NCBI GenBank assembly: GCA_020746105.1
Contig: CM036622.1
Coordinates: 20,189,487-20,253,486 of the forward strand
From: Trogon surrucura
Lineage: Eukaryota; Chordata; Aves; Trogoniformes; Trogonidae
Reading direction: 5' to 3'
DNA length: 64,000 bases
A program made the position numbers and the translations under genes. Position 1 is the first letter of the stretch. The number at the start of each line of letters is the position of its first letter. Under the pieces are notes generated by a model. That model was not told the origin of the DNA. It saw nothing but the letters and a program-made list of their open reading frames with translations, and ran no database searches. Below, one piece after another: positions 1-13,014 of this stretch.

Positions 1-2825
1 TTGCGACAGCGTGGGTTTTTTTCCCCATAGTGTGCCTTGCTTGTTGCTTCACAGCTAAATTTCTGGAACATGTTTGTCCTTGGGCTACATCTACAGCCAG
101 TCCAGGAGCTGTAGGCAGCTACTCTCTTGTCAAACAAGGTATGTTGCCATAAGCATCAATCCTACAGGATCAGCTGTTGGTTTTGATGTGAACAGCTTGC
201 AAGGGATGTACTTACCACATCTCTTTTCTGCTGTCAAAGTAAAGGATAGCACACAGATTTGAGCTCAACATAGTGGAAGGACAAGTTCTGTGAGGAGCTC
301 TCAGCTTTGGCATTTGCTCGATGCTGTTTGGGGGCTGCAGGGAGGGCAGTGTTAATGATCAGGACAGACTGTGAGTCTCTCCGCTCAGGATTTCAGAAAA
401 GGATGAGGGTAGACCTGACAGCATTCCCCTAATCTGTTGTGTTTGGAAAGATTTTTAATCATATGACTGAAATACAATCCTGTGATCTCCAGCTGTTCAT
501 CATAAACACTAGCATGCCTCTAACCAGGATTTTATGCCTGAGTCTGCAGGAGATTCTTCAGGTGCTCTACACCTAAGCGCATCACAGCACTTTCCTTTTT
601 CACAGCCTCTCTCAAATATTGCTTCGCCACAGGCCTTCTCTGTCTTTTCCCTAGAAGAAATGGGACTTTGTGTAGAAATCATATGTCCTCCTCCATGGGT
701 TGCTCATCAGTTTAAGCAAATTCCTGCCTTGAGCTCCAGTGCTTTGAGTGCTCAAGGGTTCGCTCACCTCTCTGGCCACCCACAACAGAGGAAATAGGTA
801 GATTTTGTGACTGGTCCTAAATTAAACAAGCATGCTTGCCTGCATGTTTCCTACTTCTGTGGTCAGGGACAGAATATGAGTCTGGGCAAGGCATTTCTTG
901 TATTCTTAGATCCTACATCTGGCAAAAAAATATACTGCTCTAAGAAAAAATACCCCAAACCCACATAAGGCAAATAAGCAACTCTATGTCTTTCTCTGTT
1001 TAAATTTCGTCAACACTTGATAATATTTTTTGAGTTTAAGACTAAGTATTCCTGAGTACGCACGCTCCTCCTCTCCCACTCATCCCCATAGAGTTTTTCT
1101 TTATCCCTTTCTCAGCTGGTTCTGCAGCTAAACCAAATTACTTTGTTCTTCTTCCTTTCTGTTGAGTGCCTCCTCATTTCTGTAAATCTAAGTCTCTCAA
1201 ACTTTGCAGTATTTAAGATCCCAAGTTGAGACCTAATCTCTTTGTCCTATTTCTAGTGGAAGGCTCCTCTTCCAAACATCCTCCCTGCAAACAAACTTTG
1301 CAGGACTAGTTTTCCCAAGTCTCACTGCACCATCATCCAGCTTGATGACTAGATCAGAGGGAGCAATGGATGGATGAATTGTCTTTGCATTTGACTCAGA
1401 AATCTTAAAAGGTATTGCCAGTGCTGTATGTCTAACTAGTGGATAAATGGTAAAAAAGGGGGGTTTTCATGAGCTGTCCAGAACATTCAATGGAAAGGAA
1501 TGAATAAGAACCCAAAATTATTTAAAATAAAAAGAAGTGTACCTCCTTCTACAGTAACCTAGAGACCTCACCCAAATCTTGTTATTGATTTCATACTCTG
1601 AACTGACAGCTGTGGAAAGTCAATATTGGTCCAGTTCTAGAAAGAAAAGGAGTCTTTCTGGTCATTCAACAAAGTCCAGTTAAATCCAATACACTTAGCT
1701 ACAAACTTTAAATACGGCCCGTGTGTCTGTTTCTTGAGGTCCTCTTGGACAGTATGAAAAATGTGGAGGTTTGATCTAGATGGGAAAAAACCAGAAGATT
1801 CCTTAGGGCATCTTAAGATGGAAAAAAAAAATCAAGACACTGCTACTCTCTTGCTGAAAGAGGTCACACTTCATACTGTTTGTGAAAAAAAGACAAGACA
1901 ATTTCCCACTTTCCATTTCTGTTCTTGCATTGCCAGGTTAATTGTTGTCATTGTATTCCCCACAAGAGAAGCTTCAGCAGTGGTGCCAAATAAACCAGAT
2001 TAGTGTTCAGGGGCATTTGCTGGAAGTCATGCCAAATCCGTTCTTGATCCTAATTATATGAAATATGCTCAAATGATTTTCCACAAGGTGAATAAAAATA
2101 ATGCCAGAACTGCCGCTTTCACTAAAGCTCAATTAGGAGGCATTCACTAATCCCAAAACATATCATAGCTTCTTCTGGACAGTTGTATTCTCCTTTTTAT
2201 AAACTGATGTTAACCTAAAGAAGATGAATATCCTAATTCCTGGCACCAATATGAGAGTGATATCAGGTGAGAGAGAAAAACAAGACCTGGCCCATATCCC
2301 AACATTAGGCAAACCGACCTTTGGTTTCGATCTCTGCAGACAAGCTGTTGTGTCTGTACAGTTTCAAGCAGTACGCATAGGAGACACACACTTGAATACG
2401 ATGTTCATTCCTGCACCTAAAAGCAGAAATTAAAAGCTGCTTAACTCAGAAAATGAAATCAGATTAAACAAATTATCCTTTGTTAGTCAAGGAACATTTC
2501 CTACAGTATACAATACCTTGTTCTGCAATGAATTTCCTATTCCATGATGACTGATTTGCAGCAGCTGTCTAAGAAAGGGGTATATGTCAAAACAGGCACT
2601 CACTACAAGCAGTTGCAAGTCTAGACTTTTGCCCTAACTGTTGAAAATTCATTGTAAAATTGAGAGGTGTTCTGCTAACATGCAAGGAAATGAAATATGT
2701 TTTGATTTCATCTGGAAAAAAAAAAATCCTTTACAGCTAGAGTTGAAAGAGGATGGATGAACATATTAACCAAAACAATATGGTAATAAATTGTGTTCAT
2801 AGCCTGCAGTTGGCTTGTATAATTG
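1..2825. other. Non-coding interval, nothing recognised
   Basis: AT-leaning single-copy DNA. Open frames here are under 90 codons, lie in several frames, and none has protein-like composition with flanking splice signals. Only short A or T runs (for example around 2713-2722) break the complexity. It could be intron or intergenic DNA; the sequence does not say which. Confidence 0.6.
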
Positions 2826-3045
2826 TAGAATCATAGAATCATGGAACAGTTTTGGTCAGAAAAGACCTTTAAGATCAAGTCTATTATGTAACTACCAGGT
2901 TTACTTCTAAACCATGTCCCTGAGCACCATATCTAGATGGCTTTTTAATACACCCAAGAATGCCAATTCAATCACTTCCCTGGGCAGCCTGTTTCAGTCT
3001 TTAATAGCCCTTTCAGTGTAGAAGTTTTTCCTGATGTATAGTATC
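2826..3045 (-). mobile_element. CR1 LINE 3' fragment (old)
   Basis: The segment opens with TAGAATCATAGAATCATGG, the reverse complement of the ATTCTATG repeats that end CR1 elements. It continues through the CR1 3' region (AAAGACCTTTAAGATCAAGT, then CCCTGGGCAGCCTGTTTCAG). The element therefore lies on the minus strand with its 3' end at the left. Many substitutions and small deletions relative to the other CR1 copies here mark it as one of the oldest. It is 5'-truncated, as is usual for CR1, and has no open frame. The right boundary is approximate. Confidence 0.88.
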
Positions 3046-3293
3046 ATCTTTTAGTATTCTGAAAGCACAGAACACCTTTCCACTTGTTTTAAAAAGAGTT
3101 CTCTCTCAATTTAGAAGATTTTACTAATATGTAACCTTCTGGTTCTTCCTCCATGTCTGTACTTTCCTGGAAACTCTCACGAACACGGAAGCTTGTATTA
3201 CAGAGATAGATGTTATCATTTACCCTTTTTCCATTTTTGAAGTTTCTTCCACTTCCAAAACTGCTGGGGACACCATGTTTATTGATTGTCTGA

Positions 3294-3565
3294 CATAGAA
3301 TCACAGAATCATGGAATATCTCAGGTTGGAAGGGACCCATAAGGATCATCAAGTCCAACTACCTGCTCCTTCCAGGACTATGTAAAACTAAACCATATGA
3401 GTAAGTGAAACATCCAGGTGCTACTTAAACTTTCACAGGCTTGGTGCCATGACCGTTTCCCTGGGAAGTCTGTTCCAGTGACCTACCACCCTCTCAGAGA
3501 AGAACCTTTTCCTAATGTCCAGTCTGAACTTCTTCTGACTCAGCCTCATACCATGTGTGTTCTAC
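3294..3565 (-). mobile_element. CR1 LINE 3' fragment
   Basis: It starts with ATAGAATCACAGAATCATGG followed by GGTTGGAAGGGACCCATAAG and ATCATCAAGTCCAACTACC, the reverse complement of a CR1 3' untranslated end. Rightwards it runs into the end of ORF2 (CCCTGGGAAGTCTGTTCCAG, then AACCTTTTCCTAATGTCCAG), which is broken by substitutions. It lies about 250 bp from the preceding CR1 in the same orientation. The two have different 3' sequences and each has its own terminal repeat, so they are separate insertions. Confidence 0.9.
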
Positions 3566-5132
3566 CCCAAGCTCTGTCTAGTTTCTGGGATCATATAATG
3601 GTTATTGTGTGACCAAGAGGAATCTGACATTTAAAGAAGACAACAAAATTGTTCAGGTGAGTTAGTGACTTCAAGGTCAATGGGCTCATATGCTCATCGC
3701 ATACTCTCTGCTGCTGTCAGAATTGATTTCTCAACTTTAGCTGACAGTTGCAATGGAATCTCCATAGCTTCATGCTCCTCAGTGGGATAATAGAGTTGGG
3801 ATTAAGGAAGAACCAGATATGAATTCTCTTCTCTCCGCGTATGCTGAATTGTGATCATACTCCCCCACCCCAGCTTTCTTGCAGGATTTGGCTAAGCAGA
3901 TGATGCACGATAGCTCTCACCCATTCAAGCTGAAGTGCTCAGGCAGGCTATTGTTTTCACCTTGGCAGAAATCCAAAAAAGATTACATTAGTCATTACTT
4001 ATCAGAAAGAGGTACAGGAAATTGTTGTGTCTCTGCTTGGAGATTGGTGCCTAAAACCCAACATGACAGGCAAGCCCGTGTCCATACACTGCAGAGGTTT
4101 ACAGCTGCCTTGTCTCCTGATATTCCAAGTGTAAAGGATTTCTGGATTGCTGCTGCTGGATGGTGTAATGTTTTGGGTTTTTTTTTTTCCGTTGGCTATA
4201 TTATCTACTGATACAAACTAGTACACCTTTTTCTAGGAGCACTGGAAACTTGCTGGCAACTCAGCAAAGTTGATAGAAGAGGGGTTGAAAGGTCTCCTGG
4301 GTGAAGTCTGAAGGAGAGGAAGAAGAAAGCTAGAGAAGGAGGGGAAGGGGCTGAGCTGGGCTCTAGATCAAGGGATGCAGATCTCACAGCACGTACCCCC
4401 TGGGCTGCCTGTTTGTCTTTCTTGCCACAGGTGGATGCCCAGGGACTCGTGAAGCAGGACAGTGTTAGACAGAGAGAAGGTGCATTTCAGAAAGGGCTTG
4501 GGGGAATCTCTTGTTTGTTTGCTTTTAATGAGCTGGTTTAGAATGTCACACAAAATCTGGCTGTGTTGATGTATTTCCTCTTTTTTTTTTCCTCACAAAA
4601 TGTTCACTGGAACGTGGGAGATAGGGATATTTGTAATCTTTGAGCTGAGTCTGAAGAATCCATACTCAAAATGCAGGTTTCAGGGAGGAATCTGAGAGAG
4701 CGAGCGCATTTGCAGGGAGGCTGTATGATCAACAGGTTGTACCTCACTTCTATTCAGGGGCTTGTAACACCTGGAAATTCATTGCCAGGACTCCTGATTT
4801 AGAGTAATCAAGTGCCTGTCCAAGGCAGGTGTATTTCTAGCCCCAGTTTTAATGCATGAGTAAAAGACATGAGCATACAGAAAAAGGACAATGGAAGTGT
4901 AACCTTGGAAACAGATCCATGACAATCTATCAGCAGGCTCCAGCAGGGTTGTGTGTGTTGAGAAGTGCTCACCATGGGTTAAAACTTGCATCCCATCAAT
5001 ACTCTGTTTAGTTAGTTAAGGATGGTGAGGCTGTTCCTGGAATCTGGAAAACACACAGGCATAAAAAGCAGTGCCAATATGCTGCCTGATGATATTAATC
5101 AAGCTATCCAAGCAACATAGTTGTGTACCTCT

Positions 5133-5160
5133 GTGAACTGTGTGATGTGAACTGTGTGAT
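5133..5160. repeat. 14-bp tandem duplication
   Basis: Two perfect adjacent copies of GTGAACTGTGTGAT, followed by a broken partial third copy. It is too short to be a minisatellite; most likely replication slippage. Confidence 0.85.
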
Positions 5161-8100
5161 GTAACTTGCCTGCACTGATGGAGTTTCCTGTAGGCTATGC
5201 TAGAACCAGGGCGAAATGTGTGCAGGCATGAGACAGAGCAGTTGCAGTAAGCACGTTCTCCATTGAGCAAATGCAGCTGATTAATAGAGCTGTAAAATGA
5301 CCTGGGATGAAGAGACTGTTATCTATTTCCAGTGCCAGGAATGAACATTTTCTAGTAGCTGAGATGGAGTATATATGTCAATTAATCACCATTTTTCAAT
5401 TAATTGTTACTGCTTCCCAATGTCCTACATTTCTTCAAGTTATGGACAAAAGCACAAAATAGAGAGACATCAGAGACAGAGACATCTCTGTTCCCAGGTC
5501 TCTCTGACTGACACTCAGATTTCCTCTTATTTTGCGAAATTTGCTCAGTATGATGCTGATAGCTTTAGCCAGTGGTCTCAGCAGAACTTGGAAAAACCTG
5601 AATATTTGCATGGGTTGTGTATTTGCAGAGTGATGGGGACTGCTGGAGTTTTGTCTTTACATAGCCTTCAGTGGTCATTGGTTGGGATTAAAACATCCCT
5701 GAGGAGCAGCTCTTGCAGGCCTTTAAGACAAATGGCCTGTCAAGATCAAGCCACTTTTTTTCATGTTGTAATCACTGTATTCATTTTCCTATCCAGAAAA
5801 CAGCACTTTATTTCTCCCTTCAACAGAAGAAGCCTCAGCTTGAATGTCCTGTCATATCAATTCACTATTAATATTTCCTGTAAAGACACTTTATCTCTGG
5901 AACTTTTTGAGCTGCAAAAGCACTCAGTGGGCCAAAATCATGCTCTCCTATTGTGCTGTGTCCTATGTAATCACAGACCTACTCACAATACCAGAATTTA
6001 GCTTTCCGTGCCTTATTCTATTTAACTTGGGCACCCATCTAAAGAGTGAGAGCAAATAACTAATGGACTTAAGTTCCTTGCAGGATACCTGGTAGAAATA
6101 ACATTTACCTTCTAATTATCAGCAAAAGTTGTTGGAAGAAATAAAATACCTGGTTTGGTTGTTCCTATTTTGAATCTCCACTAACCTTGTAAGACTTCTC
6201 AGAGGAATGATTGCCTAAATTAGAATATCTATTTCACATGAAATATTGGAAAGGAATGGTTATACTAGCTATTTCATTAGAAATAACTCTTAGGGTCTGT
6301 ATTCCAGCCTGCAGCAGAAATGTCAAGAGAAGCAGCTGCTACAGCGCATGAGCCAGCAGAATATTTCCATCTCTGAACAAGAAAAGAGGGGAGAAAAAAG
6401 CATGGGGAAGCTGGGTGAATTGCGTAAGATGTGGACATAGTAAAGTAGCGATGAAGGACTGTACATCAGCAGAGATCGAGCTGAACCCTAAGTCCACTGT
6501 TTTCTTTGTAAAACGTGCAGACCTTTGCTAGTGCAAATGTGCCATTGCTTCTGGGCTTTAGTGCGTTCCAGAAGAGTCAAGTCCACCTCAGCCCTCTGTG
6601 ATATAAGTCATGATTGGCATCAGTTTTTCTTACGTCTGTCTTCATTAGATGCCAAATAAGCAAACCTCTTGCGCTGTTATGCTACTTAGTGTTACCAAAC
6701 AACTCTTGCCAGCATAAAAGTAGAGCAAGAGGACTGAAAAGAACCAAGAGGACAGTCTTTCATGGGTCATTTCTTACACTTCAGTCTCACAGCTGCTCCT
6801 GCTCACTAACTAGGTGGGCCATGAGCAGTGTCATTGGGATTTATCTTTTCTGTCATACATTTCTTTGCCTGCAAGAAGTAAGAATCGAGGTCTTCCTGGG
6901 AACTATTTTGCCTAGTATTTCTTCAAATATTGCTTAACAGTAACACATTGTACTCATAAAGTATGTGAAAGGGCTGGGTTGTTGCTATGCCTTTTTAGTT
7001 GATGTCAGCATGTTGAACTGGTGTCTCACTGTAAAACTGTCATGGTAATATGCCAAGCTTTGGGGGAAAAAAAAAAAAAAAGAAAACCACTGGCACTTAA
7101 AAAGGCATGCAAAGACTATAGCAAACCATGCATACTCAGGGCCAGTGCATAATTTTTTTCATCTCAATGTCGTTCCCTCAGACCTGTAGACGGTTTCATT
7201 AAAAAATGCCATCCAACTCTCTCCAAAGGGGAAAAATTAGAGCAGTATGTGGCTTTGGGTATTTTCACATACTTCCATGTGACTGAGCTACTGCTTTTTG
7301 CCAAGCTAGGTTGTGGGTGCCTGTCTCCTTCTGGCTGGTGTAAGACGTCACTGCCTGTAGCTCCTTCCCCAAACCTTCCCTAACCGGCCAAGTCTGCTTG
7401 CTTGAGTTGGTTGTCTGAGCATTTCTTAAACTCTTTGGGACCTTTTAAAATGATTAGTCTAGTCATTTTAGTGGGAGATCTTGACAACTAGTTGCCTGAG
7501 CAGCGTATCAAGAGGTGTGAGGGAACAGCAGATGCCAGCCGGTAGCTGGGTCTGGAAAATTTTTTCTTCAGCTCGGCTGTGATAATAAGAGGTGGCATGG
7601 ATGCAGTCTTGCTTCTAAGCTGAGCCACTCTCAGTTCCTAGACCATCACATCTGAGAAGCAGAACATTACTAGAGGGTCATAATTGCCACGGGCAATTAA
7701 ACTGTACCCATAGACATTTACCACAGCTCAGGTTTGTTTGTGGTGCCTCGGTCACAATCAGATGATCTTACTTACTGGTTTTCATTTCCTGTTAGGTCCT
7801 GGGCCACTTTCTAGGTACACTGACCCCTGACTATTCCATTTGTATTGAATATCCTTACTCAGCCACCAGGAATCCGGTGTTACTCGTTCAAATGTGCAAG
7901 AGCAGCATCATGTAGGAACTTTTCATTTTACAGAGTGAATTTGCTTAGACTAAGAGTTCATATTGCAATTCAGACTTGCTGTACCATATCCAACATCACA
8001 GCGAGCCTTCCCTGCGGCACGTGGCTATCACTCCGTGTAAAGTCTTGGTGATTCATAGTTAAGTGACTGTACAATGGCTTTTAATTTTTTTTAATCTGAA

Positions 8101-8462
8101 TTGGAGATACCTATAATATATCTTCTCTGACCTATGAGTTACTTTATATTCAGTACAAATATAGAACTGGGAGGGTCCCCTGGGCTCTTTGACTCTGGTT
8201 CCTCGCAGTCTTGAGCAAACAGGTGATAGACATTTATGGTCCAGTAAGGTCCACAGAGCATTCACTTTTCACATGCATTATCTGTCATTTGTATAGACCA
8301 AATTGTTACTGTAAAATGACTACCTAGATAGATATTAAGGGTTAGAGATGTCAATCATTTAGCCCAATTTCCTCATAATGCTTCTTCCTGAAGTGGAGGA
8401 AGTAAAAATTCGCCATTGCATGTTGAAGCCAGAATCTGACTGGTCCATTTGCAGTTCTTATT

Positions 8463-8490
8463 TAATAAGGACCTCTGCTGGTCCTTATTA
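8463..8490. repeat. Inverted repeat, 11-bp perfect stem
   Basis: TAATAAGGACC (8463-8473) and GGTCCTTATTA (8480-8490) are perfect reverse complements around a 6-base loop. There is no U-run or microRNA-length stem, so no RNA function is proposed. It may be chance. Confidence 0.7.
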
Positions 8491-11400
8491 GATAGGTGAA
8501 GGATCAGAGTAAAGTTCTTTGTTACTTAAATGAAACCCATGTTTAGCAAAGCTGTTAAATCACAGCTGAAGGCAGACATCTTGATGAATAAATCAACATT
8601 CATAAATAAATAATTAACATGAGTGCTAAAATGGGATTCTCATTTTCATGCTGTTTCTGTCCTTGGCCAAAAATTGAGACAGTCTGCATGAGTAGCATTG
8701 GTGGCCCTTGTGATAGAGACAAGTAAGGTCAGGTTTCCCAACTGTAGATACGATTCTGGTAGGACCAATGGAAGCATCTCAGTCTGTTGGAGGCTCCTTC
8801 TCCTTTGGTTTCGATGGTTCTGATGAGTTAGGGAGTTGGAATGAGCCTTACTAACATATTTCTCATAGGACATCAAATAATGTGAGTCAGTGCTGCTCTG
8901 GGACACATTAGCACTTTGATCTAACAGTTAAAGGTTCAGTGTCCCATTAACAGTTCGTTGAAGACAGCTGCCTTTCCCTGTAATTGTGCTGGTTATTCAC
9001 ATCAGTGGAACTTTCATCAGCCACCTGCATCCTGGAGACAATTAGTTCCCACTTCACATTACCGACCTTAAGTAGGTTATGAGTCTTGCAGCATTTTGTG
9101 TACAAGGACATGAAAATTTTCCAGAAGAACAATGCTTATGGAAAAATCTTTGTGGGTTAGAGAGTGTAGTGGCTGCATCCTGCCTGAGAGAGGGGGAGAA
9201 TTGCATTCAGTGTTCATCTCTCACAAAGCTGCTCTAGTATTTTTTTGCCTCCTGCCTAAGCGCTACACAGAACCCGTAAGAACCATTCCAGCATGCCATG
9301 TTGTTTTGCTAAATATTTAAAATACTTGTGGTTATGGGGAAATGCCAGTTTTGAAATCTGCCACTTCAATAATACAAGTGGTTTTCAGATGCTGGGGATA
9401 AAGATGCAGCTGCTCCAAGGGCCCAAAGTGCTGGTATTCTTAAGAACTGCAGCCAGGCACTTACAATGCACTTGTGTCTTAAAGCCACAGCAAAGCGCAA
9501 GAGCCGGTGCCACTCAGGAATTAAAGGCTGCCATTCGTGCCTGTGCAGAGCAGGCAGGCAGAGCCTCTGGAATACCTCTGGTATCAAAACAGGGCTCAGA
9601 TGGGCCTAAAGTGGTGCCAAGTTCTTGTTGTCATTGCTGTGGTTTTCTCCTTCTCACCTCACGCAGTGCTTTCGGTAGACATCAGCGCCAGTTGCTGTGT
9701 GTGAAGGGCCAGCACGTGGCACAAACTGCAATCATATGCAAAGATGTTGCATGAGTATACTTGCAGAGAAAAAAAGCAGGGTGGTGTCTTATTACTGGCC
9801 ATTTTGGGGGATTGTGTCTCCAGGCACATGAGCTCCTCACCTGGCATAAATCGACCCAACTTCATCCAGGTCAGTGGAGCTATGCTGATTTACACACATT
9901 GGAGGTGTTCTTTGGATTTGTGCAGTATAAAGCTGTTCACTCTCAATTTCACTGGCTCATAACTTCACGAAGGTACAAAAACAGTGAACAAATATTTGCG
10001 TGTTATAAAACCAACAGGTATATCCTGGAAGCAGATGCATCTGCCCAAGCATGTAGCAAGCCAACTCTGTGAGGCGTATAAGAGACAGTCACTAGTATCA
10101 GACTCTGTGAAATACATTAAACAGAATTCATCCTGTCATGGCATGTAAAAGGAGCAGGTACACAGTTACATAATTTTTATCAGGAGATTTCTAAAAATTT
10201 ATCATTCAGGTGAGACAGGGAGCTAAGAATTTAGACCCTGACACAGATTTCTGAGGGTAGCACTTCCTCCAAGGCCTCTGTCGTCCTACAGCCTCTTCCC
10301 CTTCACAACTGTTGAAGCAGCGGAGCTTCCCTCAACAGCTTCTGATTCTCTCATCAAACCTTGTTGTTTCTTGCCAAGTGTCCCTGTTTTATTTTGAACG
10401 CGAAGCTTCTTCCTGGGATAGAACCTGTTATTTGGTTGTTAGAGTGTGTATATAGGATCCACATATTTCTGCTCTCTTAGAAGAGGAAATTGTGCCTGGG
10501 ATTCCCACACTGGGGATGAAGGTTCTTCCTGTGAAAGGGGTGGAGAACCAGAGTAAACGTAAATTGTTCTACCTATTCCACATTTTTTTGAGGGGGCAAT
10601 GAATTGGCTGCACATGCGGTGAGAACACTTCCTAGATGAGATTTAACATATCACCTGGGCAGAGGAGCCACTGTTTTTGGACCTCATGAACTCTCGTGTC
10701 CTTAGCTATGCAGTACCATGAAAATTGTGCTGCTCAGAGGTAGCCACCCGGGTTCCTAGCAGAGCTGGCTGTGTGGTGCTTGGGGGCTCATGGATTCTTG
10801 TTGCCCTCTGCACACAGCAGCTCCCTGGGCATGGTTTTGAGAATCCAGACAAGTCTATGCTGAGACCTGGCTCACCTAGTACCTGAAGTGGTAACACACA
10901 GGTCTGTGCTAAAACCTGAGCGAAGTAAAGGACCTAAGGATGCTCTGTGCTGCAAATGTTTTTTACAGCTTAGCTCAGTCTTCCCTGAAGATGCTGCCCT
11001 ATGGGTCTTCACAACCAAACTATGCTCTGGCAGTAGACAAGCTATGGCCAACCTAGAGGGCAGCATGAAGGCAGGAGTGGGCCCTGGAACACATCTGACC
11101 TCGCTCTTTCAGCACAGAAGTGTCTAAATACTGAAACTGGGGCATCTGCACAGGAAATTGGGGGTACAGATGCTGTGTGGGGAACATGCGGCCCAGTGTA
11201 TCAGTATCTTCTTTTATACATCCTCAGTTTGCTGTAGATGACACTAAAATACATGTGAATGCAGGGCCATTGCAGGAAATTTGGCTTTGTCATGCTCTGT
11301 TCCTATGTGATCCTAAAGCTGGCCCCAAACTTGCTAGATCCTATTAGCTCAAATGCCCATGCTAGCTGTGCAAGGCTCCACAAGGTTGGTTTAGACCTTC

Positions 11401-12552
11401 TTCAACCTTGAGAAGACAAAGTTTACTGGAGAAGTCTTGGGCAGTCTGTACTACCTACAAATGCACCTGGTTAGTATTTTAATTTTTGTTTCTCTTGGTT
11501 ATCACAGCTGGAAATGCCGTTTTGAAGTTGCCCGTGGAATTTGTTATAACTTGCTTCAGTGTTCCAGGAGTTTCAAGTGGTGATGTATATTTTTCCCTCA
11601 TCCATTTACTGTCCTGAAGCTTTTTTTGTTTCCCCCACCTCTTCATGGTACCTACATCTCTGACATATGGATCAGTCAAGGGGGTTATACAACCTGGCAA
11701 AAGCTGAAGGAGTCCAGGACAAAAGATACATTGGTGTTTTTGCAGTCATCTAAAAAAAGACAGTATTTTTGCAGTGGAGTCCCAGGGGAAGATTGTGCTC
11801 ATCCAAAAATTCTTGCAGAAAGCGCTGTTGTTCCCTGCAAACTTAAAAAGGGAGGAAAATCTCCCTGCTTTTATTAATGTACACACACTCTGATTCCTCA
11901 GTGTCTGGTAACAGCAGATAATTAGGTTGTAGAATGGTGTTTGTATGACAGAAAGGTGGGCTAAGGTGGAATTGGAGCAGCTCAGAGGCTGAAGTGCTGG
12001 AGGGCTGGAGGGGCACAGGGTACTGTGCGCACCACATAATATGTTTTGCTCAGGTAATCACATTGCCTTGAGCATTTTGGGAGCACACATCCACAGTTGA
12101 CTTCAGAATCTACTGTAGAAAGCCAATGGCAAGAGAGTTTTTTCTCTGAAGTGTTTAAAAAATGTTTTGAATTTTTTTACATATTTTAACATTTTAACAT
12201 ATTCTAGTCAAAACTGTGCTTTTATAAAACATTTCTAGGGTGCGCTTTTTTTTTTCCCCCCCAAGATTTCCATTGACTGCAGCAGGCTTTGGCACAGACT
12301 CTAACTCTGCTAAGACTAGGATTATAAATATAGATTCCCAAGGACTTGACTGGAGGGAGTGACAGATGTATAGTTTGACTCTTAGATCTGCCAGGGCAAT
12401 ATTTTCCAGAAGCAAAAAATGAGAATCATCTGTGTTAAATTTATCCACACTTGGAGTTCTGTGGTACGTGCAGGAGGAAATCGCTAGGGAGTGGATGACT
12501 TTTTAATCTTCCAGTAGCATAGAATTTGCCCACTGTCTTTGTGGCAATACTG

Positions 12553-12558
12553 TTTATT
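12553..12558 (-). promoter_or_regulatory. Polyadenylation signal AATAAA for candidate minus-strand gene
   Basis: TTTATT on the plus strand reads AATAAA on the minus strand, about 70 bases past the stop codon of the candidate terminal exon at 12628-13014. Spacing and strand suit a short 3' untranslated region. The hexamer is common in AT-rich DNA, so it supports the exon call but does not prove it. Confidence 0.35.
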
Positions 12559-12627
12559 ACATTCCTTGGGTAAATCTTACCTCTGATGCAAAGTATATGA
12601 AACATCTTCACAAGGTAGAAGGGAGGA

Positions 12628-13014
12628 TCAATAGCATATGGTGAATAACTCTCTCTTCCACGCCTGCTCGAAGTGTTGCCGTATGTTTTTATGACATGGT
12701 TTAGATCTCAGACCCATATGGCCAGTCTTGTTGTCGATGATATCTGCTCCCCGAGGACGTGATCTGGACCCCACTGAAAAGCTCCTCTCAATCTCAGTGG
12801 CTCTTGAGCCAGGCTGAGATGCACTGATCTGCCGTTGATGCCCCACTACCTTCTTGAGACCTTCTTCCTCTTGGGACTGGGAAGGAATATTTTGTTCAGT
12901 CTGAGGAGCAGTTTGAGAGTGAGTCTGTATTTTTTCTTCCATTTCTGGTGATCTTTGGGGCTGGAAGCATGTTTTGGATGCGAACTGTTGGGTAGCAGAG
13001 TGCTGTATCTGCTC
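12628..13014 (-). CDS. Candidate 3'-terminal coding exon, unknown protein
   Basis: The minus strand has 128 open codons ending in a stop at 12628-12630. They directly follow an acceptor-like sequence (TTTCCGTCTCTGCCGCGGTAG, exon from 13014) whose TAG is also the in-frame stop bounding the frame. The deduced tail is polar and rich in Gln, Ser, Glu, Arg and Lys (for example SVGSRSRPRGADIIDNKTG) and ends ELFTICY. This is unlike the Cys/Trp/Leu-rich chance frames elsewhere in the window. An in-frame ATG lies 25 codons in, but an exon start at the acceptor fits better. An AATAAA follows on the same strand. No domain, signal peptide or membrane segment is visible, and I do not recognise the family. 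Upstream exons, which would lie to the right, were not found. It could still be a chance frame. Confidence 0.35.
   Translation of the reverse strand, partial: EQIQHSATQQFASKTCFQPQRSPEMEEKIQTHSQTAPQTEQNIPSQSQEEEGLKKVVGHQRQISASQPGSRATEIERSFSVGSRSRPRGADIIDNKTGHMGLRSKPCHKNIRQHFEQAWKRELFTICY

Larger units (their letters stand above)
3566..12530. other. Non-coding or intronic interval with two weak exon candidates
   Basis: Nine kilobases without a secure gene. Two plus-strand stretches have exon-like borders. In 3885-4011 a pyrimidine tract plus CAG precedes 42 open codons and a GTACAG donor. In 6294-6423 a TAG acceptor precedes a Gln/Glu/Lys-rich open frame and GTAAGA. Neither was recognised and their phases do not join directly, so they are not called as genes. 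Also present are a 14-bp tandem duplication (5133-5160), a perfect 11-bp hairpin (8463-8490) and poly-A/T runs near 4178 and 7068. Confidence 0.5.

Noticed and set aside
5375-6001. 208-codon plus-strand frame
   Set aside because: Chance-like composition (Cys, Ser, His, Phe-rich), a second frame overlaps it, no splice or family evidence. It also stops before the better 6294-6423 exon candidate.
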